64,000 bases of DNA from Candidatus Riflebacteria bacterium HGW-Riflebacteria-2 (GTDB lineage Bacteria > Muiribacteriota > Ozemobacteria > Ozemobacterales > Ozemobacteraceae), in contig PGYA01000005.1 in assembly GCA_002839435.1 (NCBI GenBank), positions 44,528 to 108,527 of the forward strand, read 5' to 3'. The stretch's first letter is position 1. Every line of letters begins with the position of its first letter. A program made the position numbers and the translations under genes. Below are positions 37,357 to 44,385 of the stretch, piece by piece. The notes under the pieces are model-generated. The model did no database searches. It worked only from the letters and a program-made list of their open reading frames with translations, and was not told where the DNA came from.

Positions 37357-37899
37357 TCAAGACCTGAACTTCTGGCGTAATCTGACAATCAGTCTGTGAA
37401 AAACCAGTCGCGCGTTGCCTTCACTCGACCCGAGATGCTCTGCGATTTCCGAGAAAGGCATCTGTTGAAAGATTCTGAGATCAAGAAGAACTTTTTCCTG
37501 GGGTTTCAGCCCGGCATAAAGATCGTCCAGCATTGCATCAGAAACGACCTGGGCCTCTGGGGTGCGGTCATCCGGGAGATTGAGCAGGTCGAACTCGCTG
37601 CCACTGGTATCGAACTTTTTCTCCTTTCGCAGTTTGTCGATATGCTGGTTTCTGGCGATCCGCAGCAGCCAGCCGACAAAAGAACCCGAAGTTTTGAACT
37701 GATCGATCTTACGGAACGCATTGATGAAGGCATCCTGAGTGATGTCTTCGGCATCTGACCTTTTAACGCCAAAACCCATCAGGTAATACATAACGGTTCC
37801 GTAATGTCTCTTCACCAGCATGCTGAACGCCTGTTTATGACCTTTGCGGGCCAGTTCAATCAGATCGTTGCTTTCGAAGTTCTCGTAATTAAGTGTCAA
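37357..37899 (-). CDS. ECF-type RNA polymerase sigma factor
   Basis: A 180-residue sigma-70 family protein beginning at a TTG codon at 37899. The N-terminus after it (NYENFESNDLIELARKGHKQ) matches normal ECF starts, and no ATG fits better. Region 2 is clear (FSMLVKRHYGTVMYYLMG, DAEDITQDAFINAFRKI, GWLLRIARNQHIDKLRKEK). Region 4 is clear too (LKPQEKVLLDLRIFQQMPFS, EIAEHLGSSEGNARLVFHRL). It precedes a ZAS anti-sigma gene and three pilin-type genes in one run, so it may control its own operon. The 249 bases upstream contain the terminator of the metalloprotease gene and no clear ECF promoter that I can identify. Confidence 0.9.
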   Translation of the reverse strand: MTLNYENFESNDLIELARKGHKQAFSMLVKRHYGTVMYYLMGFGVKRSDAEDITQDAFINAFRKIDQFKTSGSFVGWLLRIARNQHIDKLRKEKKFDTSGSEFDLLNLPDDRTPEAQVVSDAMLDDLYAGLKPQEKVLLDLRIFQQMPFSEIAEHLGSSEGNARLVFHRLIVRLRQKFRS

Positions 37900-38099
37900 G
37901 TTCGGGCGTCCATATCCGGTACCAGATCCATCGAAACAATTACGCTATCCTGTACGAATAACGAAGGCAAAACAGAAAATGTTACATGTTTCTGCTTTTC
38001 TGATGACCTTTTTAACATGACTGCTCTCTGGAAAGATCTTATTTCCAGAATACTACCTCGCTGAAGCATAGGCAACATAATTGCAAAACGGCAAAAAGT

Positions 38100-38128
38100 A
38101 AGAAGGGCGGCTGTTGCCGCCCTTCTTT
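38100..38128 (-). terminator. Rho-independent terminator after the metalloprotease gene
   Basis: AAGAAGGGCGGC and GCCGCCCTTCTT form a perfect 12-bp stem with a TGTT loop. On the minus strand the stem is followed closely by ACTTTTTGC. It lies 20 bases beyond the metalloprotease stop. Confidence 0.85.
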
Positions 38129-38148
38129 GATGTTCTGCTAGTTCGCCG

Positions 38149-39438
38149 TCAGTTGTTAAGATACTCCTTGCCACTCATAACGTTGGTTTTTATGAAGTTG
38201 TATCTTGCCATGTCAATTTTGCCGCCGTTGGAAGCGATAAAGTAGTCCCCTTCGATTTTGCCGCCTAGAACGTAATAGGCGCAGGTTTCGGCAAAGTCTT
38301 CTTCTGGTTTGGTGGCGCCATAGGAAGATACGCTTGTGCCGCTGATCGTGCCGTTTGGCCAGAACAGGCTTTTCCAGGCATCGAACTTTTGCTCGTTGGC
38401 GATGTGAAAACAGTGTCCCATTTCATGTATCAGCGTTTTCTGGAAGCCTTTTTTGATCTGATACAATACTTCGGCTTCGGTCGGGTCGCGCTTGTAATAC
38501 TCCTGTAACTGCCTGTAAAGATCGTCAGAAATAACAGTCGCCGCATCGAGCATGTGAACGACCAGGTCGGGAGGCTGCACGTAGCCGCGGGCAGAATCAG
38601 GGGCGCCTTCCGGGCCCTTCGCATCGCGCACGACTTTTTCGGTGTGGCTCATGTAGCCTTCAGGCAGAACAGCAAAGATTTCTTCGGCAGCGTTAAGCTG
38701 GTTCTCGTTCCAGGCAGCGCCGTCGCCGTCAGCTAGTTCAATGCCGTATGTTTCGTTGATTTCGTTCTTATGGGTCTGAATCGGGTCATCAATCGGGCCG
38801 ATGTCGGTGCCGGTTCCTGTTCCGGTGTCTGTCGCTGTGCCTGTGTCGGTTCCGGTATCTGTATCAGTATCAGTATCTGTGTCGGTATCAGTATCCGTAT
38901 CAGTGCCCGTATCAGTTGCGGTATCCGTACCAGTATCAGTCTCAGTGTTTGTGCTCGTATCCGTGTCTGTACCGGTATCAGTATCAGTATCAGTATCAGT
39001 ATCAGTATCAGTATCAGTATCAGTATCGGTATCTGTGCTCGTATCCGTACCAGTATCCGTGCTTGTATCAGTATCCGTATCAGTAGGTGGAATTATCTTT
39101 TCGCAGGAAATAACTTTGATGTTGAGAGGTATGCCGGCCATTTTTGCGCTGAGAATGCGGATCAGACTGTCGATGACACTCTGAATCTTCTTTTCAGCCG
39201 CTTCTGTGTCGCTGGCTATCTGATCGGGGTCGATAATCTGACCTGTTTCATCGATAAAATTGCTGCCAGTCTGATTGCCAAGGTCGTGACCGGTTCTGTC
39301 GTCGGGCTGCGCCTGCGCAGAATCTATCGCCTGGTAGATGGTATCGACATAGCTACCGCTCTGGGCGCCCGCCATTCCAGGCAGTGCGACCAGCATACAA
39401 GCCATAAGAGCCAGTGTTAATATGAATCGTCGGCTCAT
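38149..39438 (-). CDS. Secreted zinc metalloprotease with Thr-Asp repeat stalk
   Basis: A 429-residue protein with a signal peptide (FILTLALMACMLVALPGMAG) and a GGAGG ribosome site six bases before the ATG. After about 95 residues comes a linker of roughly 100 residues, almost entirely TD/TDTDTGTDTS repeats. The catalytic part follows. FQKTLIHEMGHCFHIANEQ gives the HExxH zinc site near residue 337, and a downstream Glu in PEEDFAETCAYYV is a candidate third ligand, as in gluzincin or lethal-factor-like peptidases. TD or SD stalks usually hold a domain away from the cell surface. The substrate is unknown. The gene has its own strong terminator and no operon partner. Confidence 0.78.
   Translation of the reverse strand: MSRRFILTLALMACMLVALPGMAGAQSGSYVDTIYQAIDSAQAQPDDRTGHDLGNQTGSNFIDETGQIIDPDQIASDTEAAEKKIQSVIDSLIRILSAKMAGIPLNIKVISCEKIIPPTDTDTDTSTDTGTDTSTDTDTDTDTDTDTDTDTDTDTGTDTDTSTNTETDTGTDTATDTGTDTDTDTDTDTDTDTDTGTDTGTATDTGTGTGTDIGPIDDPIQTHKNEINETYGIELADGDGAAWNENQLNAAEEIFAVLPEGYMSHTEKVVRDAKGPEGAPDSARGYVQPPDLVVHMLDAATVISDDLYRQLQEYYKRDPTEAEVLYQIKKGFQKTLIHEMGHCFHIANEQKFDAWKSLFWPNGTISGTSVSSYGATKPEEDFAETCAYYVLGGKIEGDYFIASNGGKIDMARYNFIKTNVMSGKEYLNN
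38800..39090. repeat. Hexanucleotide microsatellite (GTATCA) inside the metalloprotease gene
   Basis: Plus-strand GTATCA units and close variants (GTATCC, GTGTCG, GTGCTC) fill this stretch. Eight perfect GTATCA copies lie in a row at 38975-39022. On the coding strand they encode alternating Asp and Thr. Slippage would change stalk length by two residues per unit without breaking the frame. Confidence 0.9.
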
Positions 39439-39608
39439 TAGTTACCTCCGACTGTACCCATCTTTTACTAATTATACTTATTTTTTTGCGGATTTGTTGC
39501 ATTAATCTGTTGTGAGTCTACAACGTTGTAATAAATGGCTTTGCCCTGATCCTTTCTTGTCTGTTAGAATGCTGAAGAAATATCGTGCTGATAAAATCTG
39601 GAGGCAAT

Positions 39609-40082
39609 ATGAAAAAAGTTGCGGTTACGGTTTTTCTGCTTATTATGGCGGTCGGAGGGTATTGTATGATCGAAACGCTTAGTCTTGAAGAACTTGCGAA
39701 CAGGTCTGACGTAATCGCCATGGTCGATGTCGTCGGGGTAAAGGCGGTTGGCCGCCTGCCTTCGAAAGTTGAGGTTATTGCCAATCTCGTTAAGGTTAAC
39801 GAGCCGTTCAAGGGCGAGGTTGCTGTTGGAGAAAATCTCAAGATAAAAACCTGGCGTGGCATCGAAGATAACCCTGATCTGGTGAAAGGCTCGCGGGTGC
39901 TGCTGTTTTTGCAGCGTAACGACAATCATTATATCGTCGTTAACGGCTTGCAAGGCTGGTGGCCGCTTGACAAAGACGGCAAGTTCATGGCTATGGGCAC
40001 CGGTAAAACTATCGAAGAAGTTAAAAAGGCGATCGAAAACCCGCCGCCGGCACTGCCCACTCGCCCAAAAATAAGCCTGTAA
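39609..40082 (+). CDS. Small exported protein, unknown function
   Basis: The start is the ATG at 39609 (MKKVAVTVFLLIMAVGGYC), fixed by TGGAGG; the track start at 39585 lies upstream of this site. The 157-residue protein has a signal peptide. It then has LSLEELANRSDVIAMVDVVG, FKGEVAVGENLKIKTWRG and LVKGSRVLLFLQRNDNHYIV. These are the marks of a widespread small beta-rich secreted domain whose proteins open with a SLEELxxRSDVIVxGxV segment. I do not know a function for that family. It lies 33 bases upstream of the DASS carrier gene and is probably co-transcribed with it. Confidence 0.65.
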   Translation: MKKVAVTVFLLIMAVGGYCMIETLSLEELANRSDVIAMVDVVGVKAVGRLPSKVEVIANLVKVNEPFKGEVAVGENLKIKTWRGIEDNPDLVKGSRVLLFLQRNDNHYIVVNGLQGWWPLDKDGKFMAMGTGKTIEEVKKAIENPPPALPTRPKISL

Positions 40083-40115
40083 CCATTCACACCATAAGTT
40101 TTATCTGGAGCATTT

Positions 40116-41726
40116 ATGAAAGTCGCCGATCTCGAAAACGGATTCGATCCCCTTGACATGCACAATTACCGGATGGAAAACCTGCCCGTCCGTGAAAAAA
40201 GTAAGATTGAGCAACGCATCGCCCAGATTGGCGTGCCGCTGGCAATAATAGCATTTGTTCTTATCATGTGGGTTTTTCCGTTGCCTTTTCTTGAGAACTT
40301 CAACCCCGAAACACTTGGCAAATCAGCCAAAGCCACTTTTGAGAAACTTGGCGCGGCAGCTTTCAGTCGGGTAAATATTGCGATGTTCGCGGTATTCGTG
40401 TCGTCAGTCATTTTATGGATGACTGAGGCCATTCCGAATTATCTGACGTCGTTGATTCTTATTATTACTATGGTTTTTACAGGTATTTTGCCGGAAAAGG
40501 TTGCTTATGCGCAGCTTGGCCATGAGATCATGTGGCTTAATATCCTGTCATTCATCCTTGCGTCGATGCTGGTAGAAACCGGTGCTGCCAAACGTTTTGC
40601 CCTGTGGTTTATCGTCCGCTTCGGGCACAATGCGACCTCTATTTTTATCTCGTTTATCCTGATCAACATTGTGCTTTCGGCCTTCATTTCGGCGACTACC
40701 GCCAAAGCTGCCATATTGATGCCAATTTTTATGGTGATTGCCGCTGTTTATGGCGCTACCGGTGGTAAGCACAAGAACAATTTCGGTCGCAACATAGTTT
40801 TACAGAACCTTTTCTGTATAAACATTGGCGCCAGCGCTTTCGTAACCGGTTCTGGGGCCAATCTGCTGGCTGCTTCGCTGATCGCCGGGGCAACCGGTGC
40901 CGGGTTCTTTTTCCAGGACTGGCTGATTGTGGCCTTTCCGGTATCGGTATCACTTTTGTTCATTGGTTGGATCGTCGGCACCCGCATCATTTTTCCACTC
41001 AAGGAAGAAGAAAAGGTGCCGCATATTCTGGGCGGTATGGCATCGCTTAAAGAAGAACTCGTCAAGCTAGGACCGATCAAGTTCTCTGAGATCAAAGCGA
41101 TTGTACTGTTTGTGATCATTCTGGCGCTGTGGGCTACCGACAAGTATCACGGCATCAGCGCTACGGCGGTTGCCTTTGTCGGCGCCATCGTTGCGCTACT
41201 TCCCGGAATCGGCGTTGTGAAGTGGAACGACGTCGATATACCCTGGCATCTTCTGATCTTCTCGGCCGGGGCATACACTCTTGGCGCCGGTTTTAAGGTA
41301 ACCGATCTGCCGGCAATAACCGTCAACGCCTTTTTTGACGCCCTTAATCTTGGCAGTACGACGCCTTTCTGGGTGCTTTATATCATACTTACCGGCACCA
41401 TGATGTTCAGTGCTGTAGTGTTTCAGTCGAAAACCATGCGCACTATGATCTTTGTGCCAATCGCCATTGGCGTGGCGCAACGCTTCGGTTTCGGCATAAT
41501 GAGCCTGGCCTTGCCGGTAGCCCTTCTGATCGAGCATGTTTACGTGCTGCCGTTCAATAGCAAGCCGGCTTTGCTGCTCTATTCTACCGATCAATACAGC
41601 TTTACCGACACGTTCAAGTTCGGCATTACCATGATGGTGATCAGCTGGCTGATCATAATTCTGATGGGCGAAACCTATTATCGCTTTCTCGGCTACACGC
41701 CGAACGGTGTCTTTGGCCTGTTCTGA
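40116..41726 (+). CDS. DASS (SLC13)-family sodium-coupled anion/dicarboxylate carrier
   Basis: A 536-residue integral membrane protein with a hydrophilic start and about a dozen helices. The family repeats are visible: FISATTAKAAILMPIFMVIA, FVTGSGANLLAASLIAGATG and VVKWNDVDIPWHLLIFSAGA. The SNT-like motifs appear here as SATTAKAAI and GSGANLL, the latter a variant. DASS carriers import di- or tricarboxylates, sulfate or similar anions with sodium. GGAG lies seven bases before the ATG. A strong two-way terminator follows the stop. The substrate cannot be read from the sequence. Confidence 0.88.
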   Translation: MKVADLENGFDPLDMHNYRMENLPVREKSKIEQRIAQIGVPLAIIAFVLIMWVFPLPFLENFNPETLGKSAKATFEKLGAAAFSRVNIAMFAVFVSSVILWMTEAIPNYLTSLILIITMVFTGILPEKVAYAQLGHEIMWLNILSFILASMLVETGAAKRFALWFIVRFGHNATSIFISFILINIVLSAFISATTAKAAILMPIFMVIAAVYGATGGKHKNNFGRNIVLQNLFCINIGASAFVTGSGANLLAASLIAGATGAGFFFQDWLIVAFPVSVSLLFIGWIVGTRIIFPLKEEEKVPHILGGMASLKEELVKLGPIKFSEIKAIVLFVIILALWATDKYHGISATAVAFVGAIVALLPGIGVVKWNDVDIPWHLLIFSAGAYTLGAGFKVTDLPAITVNAFFDALNLGSTTPFWVLYIILTGTMMFSAVVFQSKTMRTMIFVPIAIGVAQRFGFGIMSLALPVALLIEHVYVLPFNSKPALLLYSTDQYSFTDTFKFGITMMVISWLIIILMGETYYRFLGYTPNGVFGLF

Positions 41727-41754
41727 TCAGGCATCTTCATTCAGCGTGAAATAG

Positions 41755-41779
41755 AAAAGCCCCCGTTTGGGGGCTTTTT
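41755..41779. terminator. Bidirectional rho-independent terminator
   Basis: AAAAGCCCCC and GGGGGCTTTT form a ten-base stem with a GTTT loop, followed by a T-run on each strand. It lies between the convergent DASS carrier and exported CYTH-like genes and serves both. Confidence 0.93.
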
Positions 41780-41804
41780 AGTATTGTTTGTGAGGCTTTC
41801 AGAG

Positions 41805-42659
41805 TCAATCGTCAGTCTGATACTGATAGATCATGCCGGTTTTAGTCTGTTGCGGACTGATAAACAGTTTACCACGTCTGACGAGATCGACGAAGAAGTT
41901 GTCGATCAGGTTCTGGGAACGATTGCTGACGCGTTTCAGGTAGGCGTCAGTCTTGATCTTGAACGAAAATTCGGCAACCATAGGCGTGCTTTCGCCTTTT
42001 ACATACCAGAGCGAAAACAGCGTCTTGGTCTTGTCGAAGCCAAAGTCGATCGTGCCGTGCAGTATTCGCTGCTCGATGACTACGATATTGTTGACGGTGG
42101 TAAGCTTGAAACTTTCGTTGATATTGGCTTTGGCAAGTCCTGGATAATATTTCTGCAGGTCTTTCACGGTATCGGGAACTCGCTTGAAGTTTTTTATTTT
42201 ACCTGATTTCGAAAATATAGAAACCGGAGTGGCTGCTTTTACAACAATATCTACTTCAGATGACACGTCGTCGCCATATTGCTTCGCCGGCTCGACCGGC
42301 GCAATTATTGCCGATTCGAGATCGCTTGCACGAAACTTGAGAGTCATCTCAGACTTGTCTTTTTCAGTTCTTATTCTGAGCAGAAAACCTTTTTTGTTAA
42401 GGTCGAAGTCGGGCGAGTCAATAAAACGTATTTCACGGTTTGGGCTGGACTTTACGGTCTTTTTTGCGGTAAAACCATGATCTGTTGCCACCTTTTCAAT
42501 CAGTTCCCAGAATAGCTCGCAGCCTTTTCGTATGGAAGCGAAGTTCTCAGCTTTGAGCAGCACCTTGTATTCACGCGAGTCAGGCAACGTCGAAGACTGC
42601 GCCATGGCCGCCGAACAGGACAGCAGCAGAAATAGAACTGAAAGCAGCAGTTTTTTCAT
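41805..42659 (-). CDS. Exported CYTH-like (triphosphate tunnel) domain protein
   Basis: A 284-residue protein with a signal peptide (LLSVLFLLLSCSAAMAQ). The mature part shows the CYTH strand pattern: YKVLLKAENF, REIRFIDSPDFDLNKKGFLL followed by RIR, MTLKFRAS, SSEVDIVV, VIEQRILHGTIDFG and MVAEFSFKIKT. Alternating acidic and basic residues would line a beta-tunnel. CYTH enzymes hydrolyse inorganic triphosphate or bind organic triphosphates, usually in the cytosol; a secreted member is unusual. It begins two bases after a cytosolic CYTH gene, so the two are coupled. The fold is likely; activity is uncertain because the canonical ExExK start is not obvious. Confidence 0.65.
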   Translation of the reverse strand: MKKLLLSVLFLLLSCSAAMAQSSTLPDSREYKVLLKAENFASIRKGCELFWELIEKVATDHGFTAKKTVKSSPNREIRFIDSPDFDLNKKGFLLRIRTEKDKSEMTLKFRASDLESAIIAPVEPAKQYGDDVSSEVDIVVKAATPVSIFSKSGKIKNFKRVPDTVKDLQKYYPGLAKANINESFKLTTVNNIVVIEQRILHGTIDFGFDKTKTLFSLWYVKGESTPMVAEFSFKIKTDAYLKRVSNRSQNLIDNFFVDLVRRGKLFISPQQTKTGMIYQYQTDD

Positions 42660-42661
42660 GA

Positions 42662-43129
42662 TTATTTCCAGTTTTTGTAGGGATTTTTGGTCAGGTTTGA
42701 GTTGAAGTAGCGTGTGTCGCTGGTAACTTCTGAGCCAATCCAGGCTGGCAGGTCAATTTTCTGGTCTTCTGAAGTCAGTTCTACCTCAGCAACTACCAGA
42801 CCGTCGTTGTCGCCGAAAAATTCATCGACTTCCCAGGTCAGGCCGGCGTGGGCGATCTTGTAGCGATTTTTCTCGATCAGGGGTTTTTCGCAGAGATTGT
42901 TGAGCATGGCATTGGCATCGGCTGCCGGAATCTCATATTCGTATTCGGCCCGCGAAGCGCCTACGGTGATCCCTTTGATGGTCAGAAAGCCCTTTTCGTC
43001 GATAGTTCTTACACGAACTGTACGCTCTTTAACGGTCGACAGGTAGCCCTGACGGTAGCTGGTGCCCTTGGCCAGGTTTTTCCATTCGTTGTCTTTGACG
43101 AGATACTTGCGTTCGATTTCTTTACCCAT
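42662..43129 (-). CDS. CYTH domain protein (probable inorganic triphosphatase)
   Basis: A 155-residue single-domain protein starting MGKEIERKYLV, the ExExK signature of CYTH/triphosphate tunnel metalloenzymes. Further tunnel strands follow: RTVRVRTID, GFLTIKGI, RAEYEYEIPA, EKNRYKIAHAG, WEVDEFFGDNDGLVVAEVEL and DTRYFNSNL. All the charged positions expected of small bacterial tripolyphosphatases (NE1496 type) are present. It should hydrolyse tripolyphosphate with Mg or Mn in the cytosol. It lies between two other CYTH-like genes, nine bases after one and two bases before the other. Confidence 0.9.
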   Translation of the reverse strand: MGKEIERKYLVKDNEWKNLAKGTSYRQGYLSTVKERTVRVRTIDEKGFLTIKGITVGASRAEYEYEIPAADANAMLNNLCEKPLIEKNRYKIAHAGLTWEVDEFFGDNDGLVVAEVELTSEDQKIDLPAWIGSEVTSDTRYFNSNLTKNPYKNWK

Positions 43130-43138
43130 AAATGACTC

Positions 43139-43741
43139 CTATTCCGGCATCGATTCCATGCCAATAATACGCTTAATGGCATGCAGGTAGTTGATGTTTT
43201 CGTATTCGCCGAGACCGAGCATGGTTTTGGCTTTGAGTATGGCCTCGATGTCGGTAGACTCGACTGCAACCGTGCTGATGGCAGCGCCATTGATAAGCAG
43301 TTCGGCATATTCGGTGATGCATTCATTAACCATGAAGCCGAAGCGGCGTTTGAAGACGCTTACCGGCACGAGATCCTTGTGTGGTCTGATAACTTCGCTG
43401 ATAAACTGTGGCAACGTATATTCATCGCGCGCGAATTTTGGAAGTTCAACGCCGAATGCCGGAAATACTTTTTCGGTAATCTCAGCCGCTTTCATCGGAA
43501 AGCTGCCTTTCATGCGTGGGTTCCACTGTTCAAGGCCTTTTTCGCTTTTGACAAATACTTTGATATCCATGAGATCATCGCGGATCTTGGTGTTGTTTTC
43601 GCTGTTGCCAGCTGACATGATGTAGATCTCGGAACTCTCTCTTATCTTGTCGAGCGGCGAGAGTTTGCGCATTTTCTTTTCGACCAGGCCGAAGTTCTGG
43701 GCAAAAGTTCTGAATTCAAAACGAGGTTTGATTTCGTTCAT
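43139..43741 (-). CDS. Conserved protein with CYTH-like charge pattern, unknown function
   Basis: The ATG at 43741 (MNEIKPRFEFRTFAQNFG) has AGGA six bases upstream, so the track start at 43822 is rejected; the protein has 200 residues. The order FEFRTF, SEIYIMSAG, NNTKIRDDLMDIKVF, LEQWNPRMKGSFPM and YENINYLHAIKRIIGME matches, from memory, a conserved family found in several phyla. Its early strands (ExR, YI, KIR, DIK) look like a CYTH tunnel, which fits its two CYTH neighbours, but this is inference. It heads the three-gene operon. A TTGCAC/TAAAAT pair spaced by 17 bases lies about 35-60 bases upstream, below the structured leader listed separately. Confidence 0.65.
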   Translation of the reverse strand: MNEIKPRFEFRTFAQNFGLVEKKMRKLSPLDKIRESSEIYIMSAGNSENNTKIRDDLMDIKVFVKSEKGLEQWNPRMKGSFPMKAAEITEKVFPAFGVELPKFARDEYTLPQFISEVIRPHKDLVPVSVFKRRFGFMVNECITEYAELLINGAAISTVAVESTDIEAILKAKTMLGLGEYENINYLHAIKRIIGMESMPE

Positions 43742-43842
43742 GGTAATCCTTTCAAATAAATCAGTATTGCTTGATTTTAGCTGATTGATGCGGGTTGTGC
43801 AACAATGCATTTTCAGCCGCAAATGCTGGAATAGTGTGCATG

Positions 43843-44023
43843 AAAAAACGGCTTATCGTTAGATAAGCCGTTGAAGGGGTTTTAGAATCAGAGAGAGAGG
43901 TTGTTGCTTGAAAAAACTTGAGTGCTCAGAGGAATTCACCTGAAGTGAAAACCTCTATTCATCTCATAGGCTTGCTCCTTGGGTTCGATAAGTTGAGTAA
44001 CAATTCCAAAAGGAATCAACACT
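43843..44023 (-). ncRNA. Candidate structured leader or small RNA with terminator
   Basis: No sizeable ORF is present. Read on the minus strand from a sigma54-like promoter, the roughly 180-base transcript contains a five-base hairpin (44003-44016). It then has AAGGAG (43980-43975), a two-part hairpin AGAGG-TT-TTCAC / GTGAA-TT-CCTCT (43956-43928), and a perfect 11-bp terminator stem AACGGCTTATC / GATAAGCCGTT with a T6 run (43872-43843). The terminator lies about 100 bases before the CYTH-like gene, so this is either a separate small RNA or an attenuated leader. A two-codon ORF ATG-AGA-TGA and an eight-codon ORF (43962-43936) follow the AAGGAG. I recognise no known RNA family. Confidence 0.5.
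43847..43872 (-). terminator. Intrinsic terminator upstream of the CYTH cluster
   Basis: AACGGCTTATC pairs perfectly with GATAAGCCGTT around a four-base loop. Only the minus strand has the following run of six T, so it ends leftward transcription before the gene at 43741. Confidence 0.85.
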
Positions 44024-44033
44024 TTAAATGATA

Positions 44034-44050
44034 CGCATTTAGTGTGCCAA
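44034..44050 (-). promoter_or_regulatory. Sigma54-like (-24/-12) promoter
   Basis: The minus strand reads TTGGCACACTAAATGCG. The -24 element TTGGCAC is perfect, and GC of the -12 element follows at the required 12-base distance, though TTGC is ATGC here. A start near 44023 would make the structured RNA listed above. No sigma54 activator gene is visible in the window. Confidence 0.5.
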
Positions 44051-44181
44051 TTTAATTGATACTAAAAAAATAGCAATTAAAGCGGCGTTTATCAACAATC
44101 GGGTTGATGAGTTACACGAAATATCGTATAAACCACGAAAAAACAATACTGTATTTAGTATCTGCGATAAGACGACTTCTA

Positions 44182-44379
44182 GTCCTCTGTCACATTTGAA
44201 TTGCAGAATTGCGTTGAATATAAGTAAACATGTTACAAGAACATCACAAGGGCGTAGGCCGGCGTTGTGAGAAGCACGCCTGCGCCCTTATCTTGTCTGC
44301 TAAATCTGTTTTGTAGTCAGCTTAATTTTGCTATGCAATTCAAATGTGACAGAGGACAAGTGCTTCTCACAACGCCGGC
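44182..44379. repeat. MITE-like element with nested terminal inverted repeats
   Basis: GTCCTCTGTCACATTTGAAT plus TGCA at 44182-44205 is repeated exactly inverted at 44334-44357, a 24-bp perfect pair. Inside, AAGGGCGTAGGC (44249-44260) pairs with GCCTGCGCCCTT. A second perfect 20-bp pair, GCCGGCGTTGTGAGAAGCAC (44258-44277), is inverted at 44360-44379, just outside the first pair and next to the trmB stop. No transposase is encoded. A related copy lies at 26520. Confidence 0.8.
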
Positions 44380-44385
44380 TGAAGC

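Noticed and set aside
37896-38174. 92-codon minus-strand ORF before the sigma gene
   Set aside because: It runs through the terminator hairpin and the end of the metalloprotease gene and has no ribosome site or family.
38800-39090. Possible CRISPR array
   Set aside because: The repeats are six bases long with no spacers; they are a coding microsatellite.
38770-39420. 216- and 127-codon plus-strand ORFs rich in VSVSV
   Set aside because: They are antisense readings of the Thr-Asp hexamer repeat in the metalloprotease gene.
43847-43872. Terminator for a plus-strand transcript
   Set aside because: The T-run is present only on the minus strand; the plus strand continues GAAGGGG.
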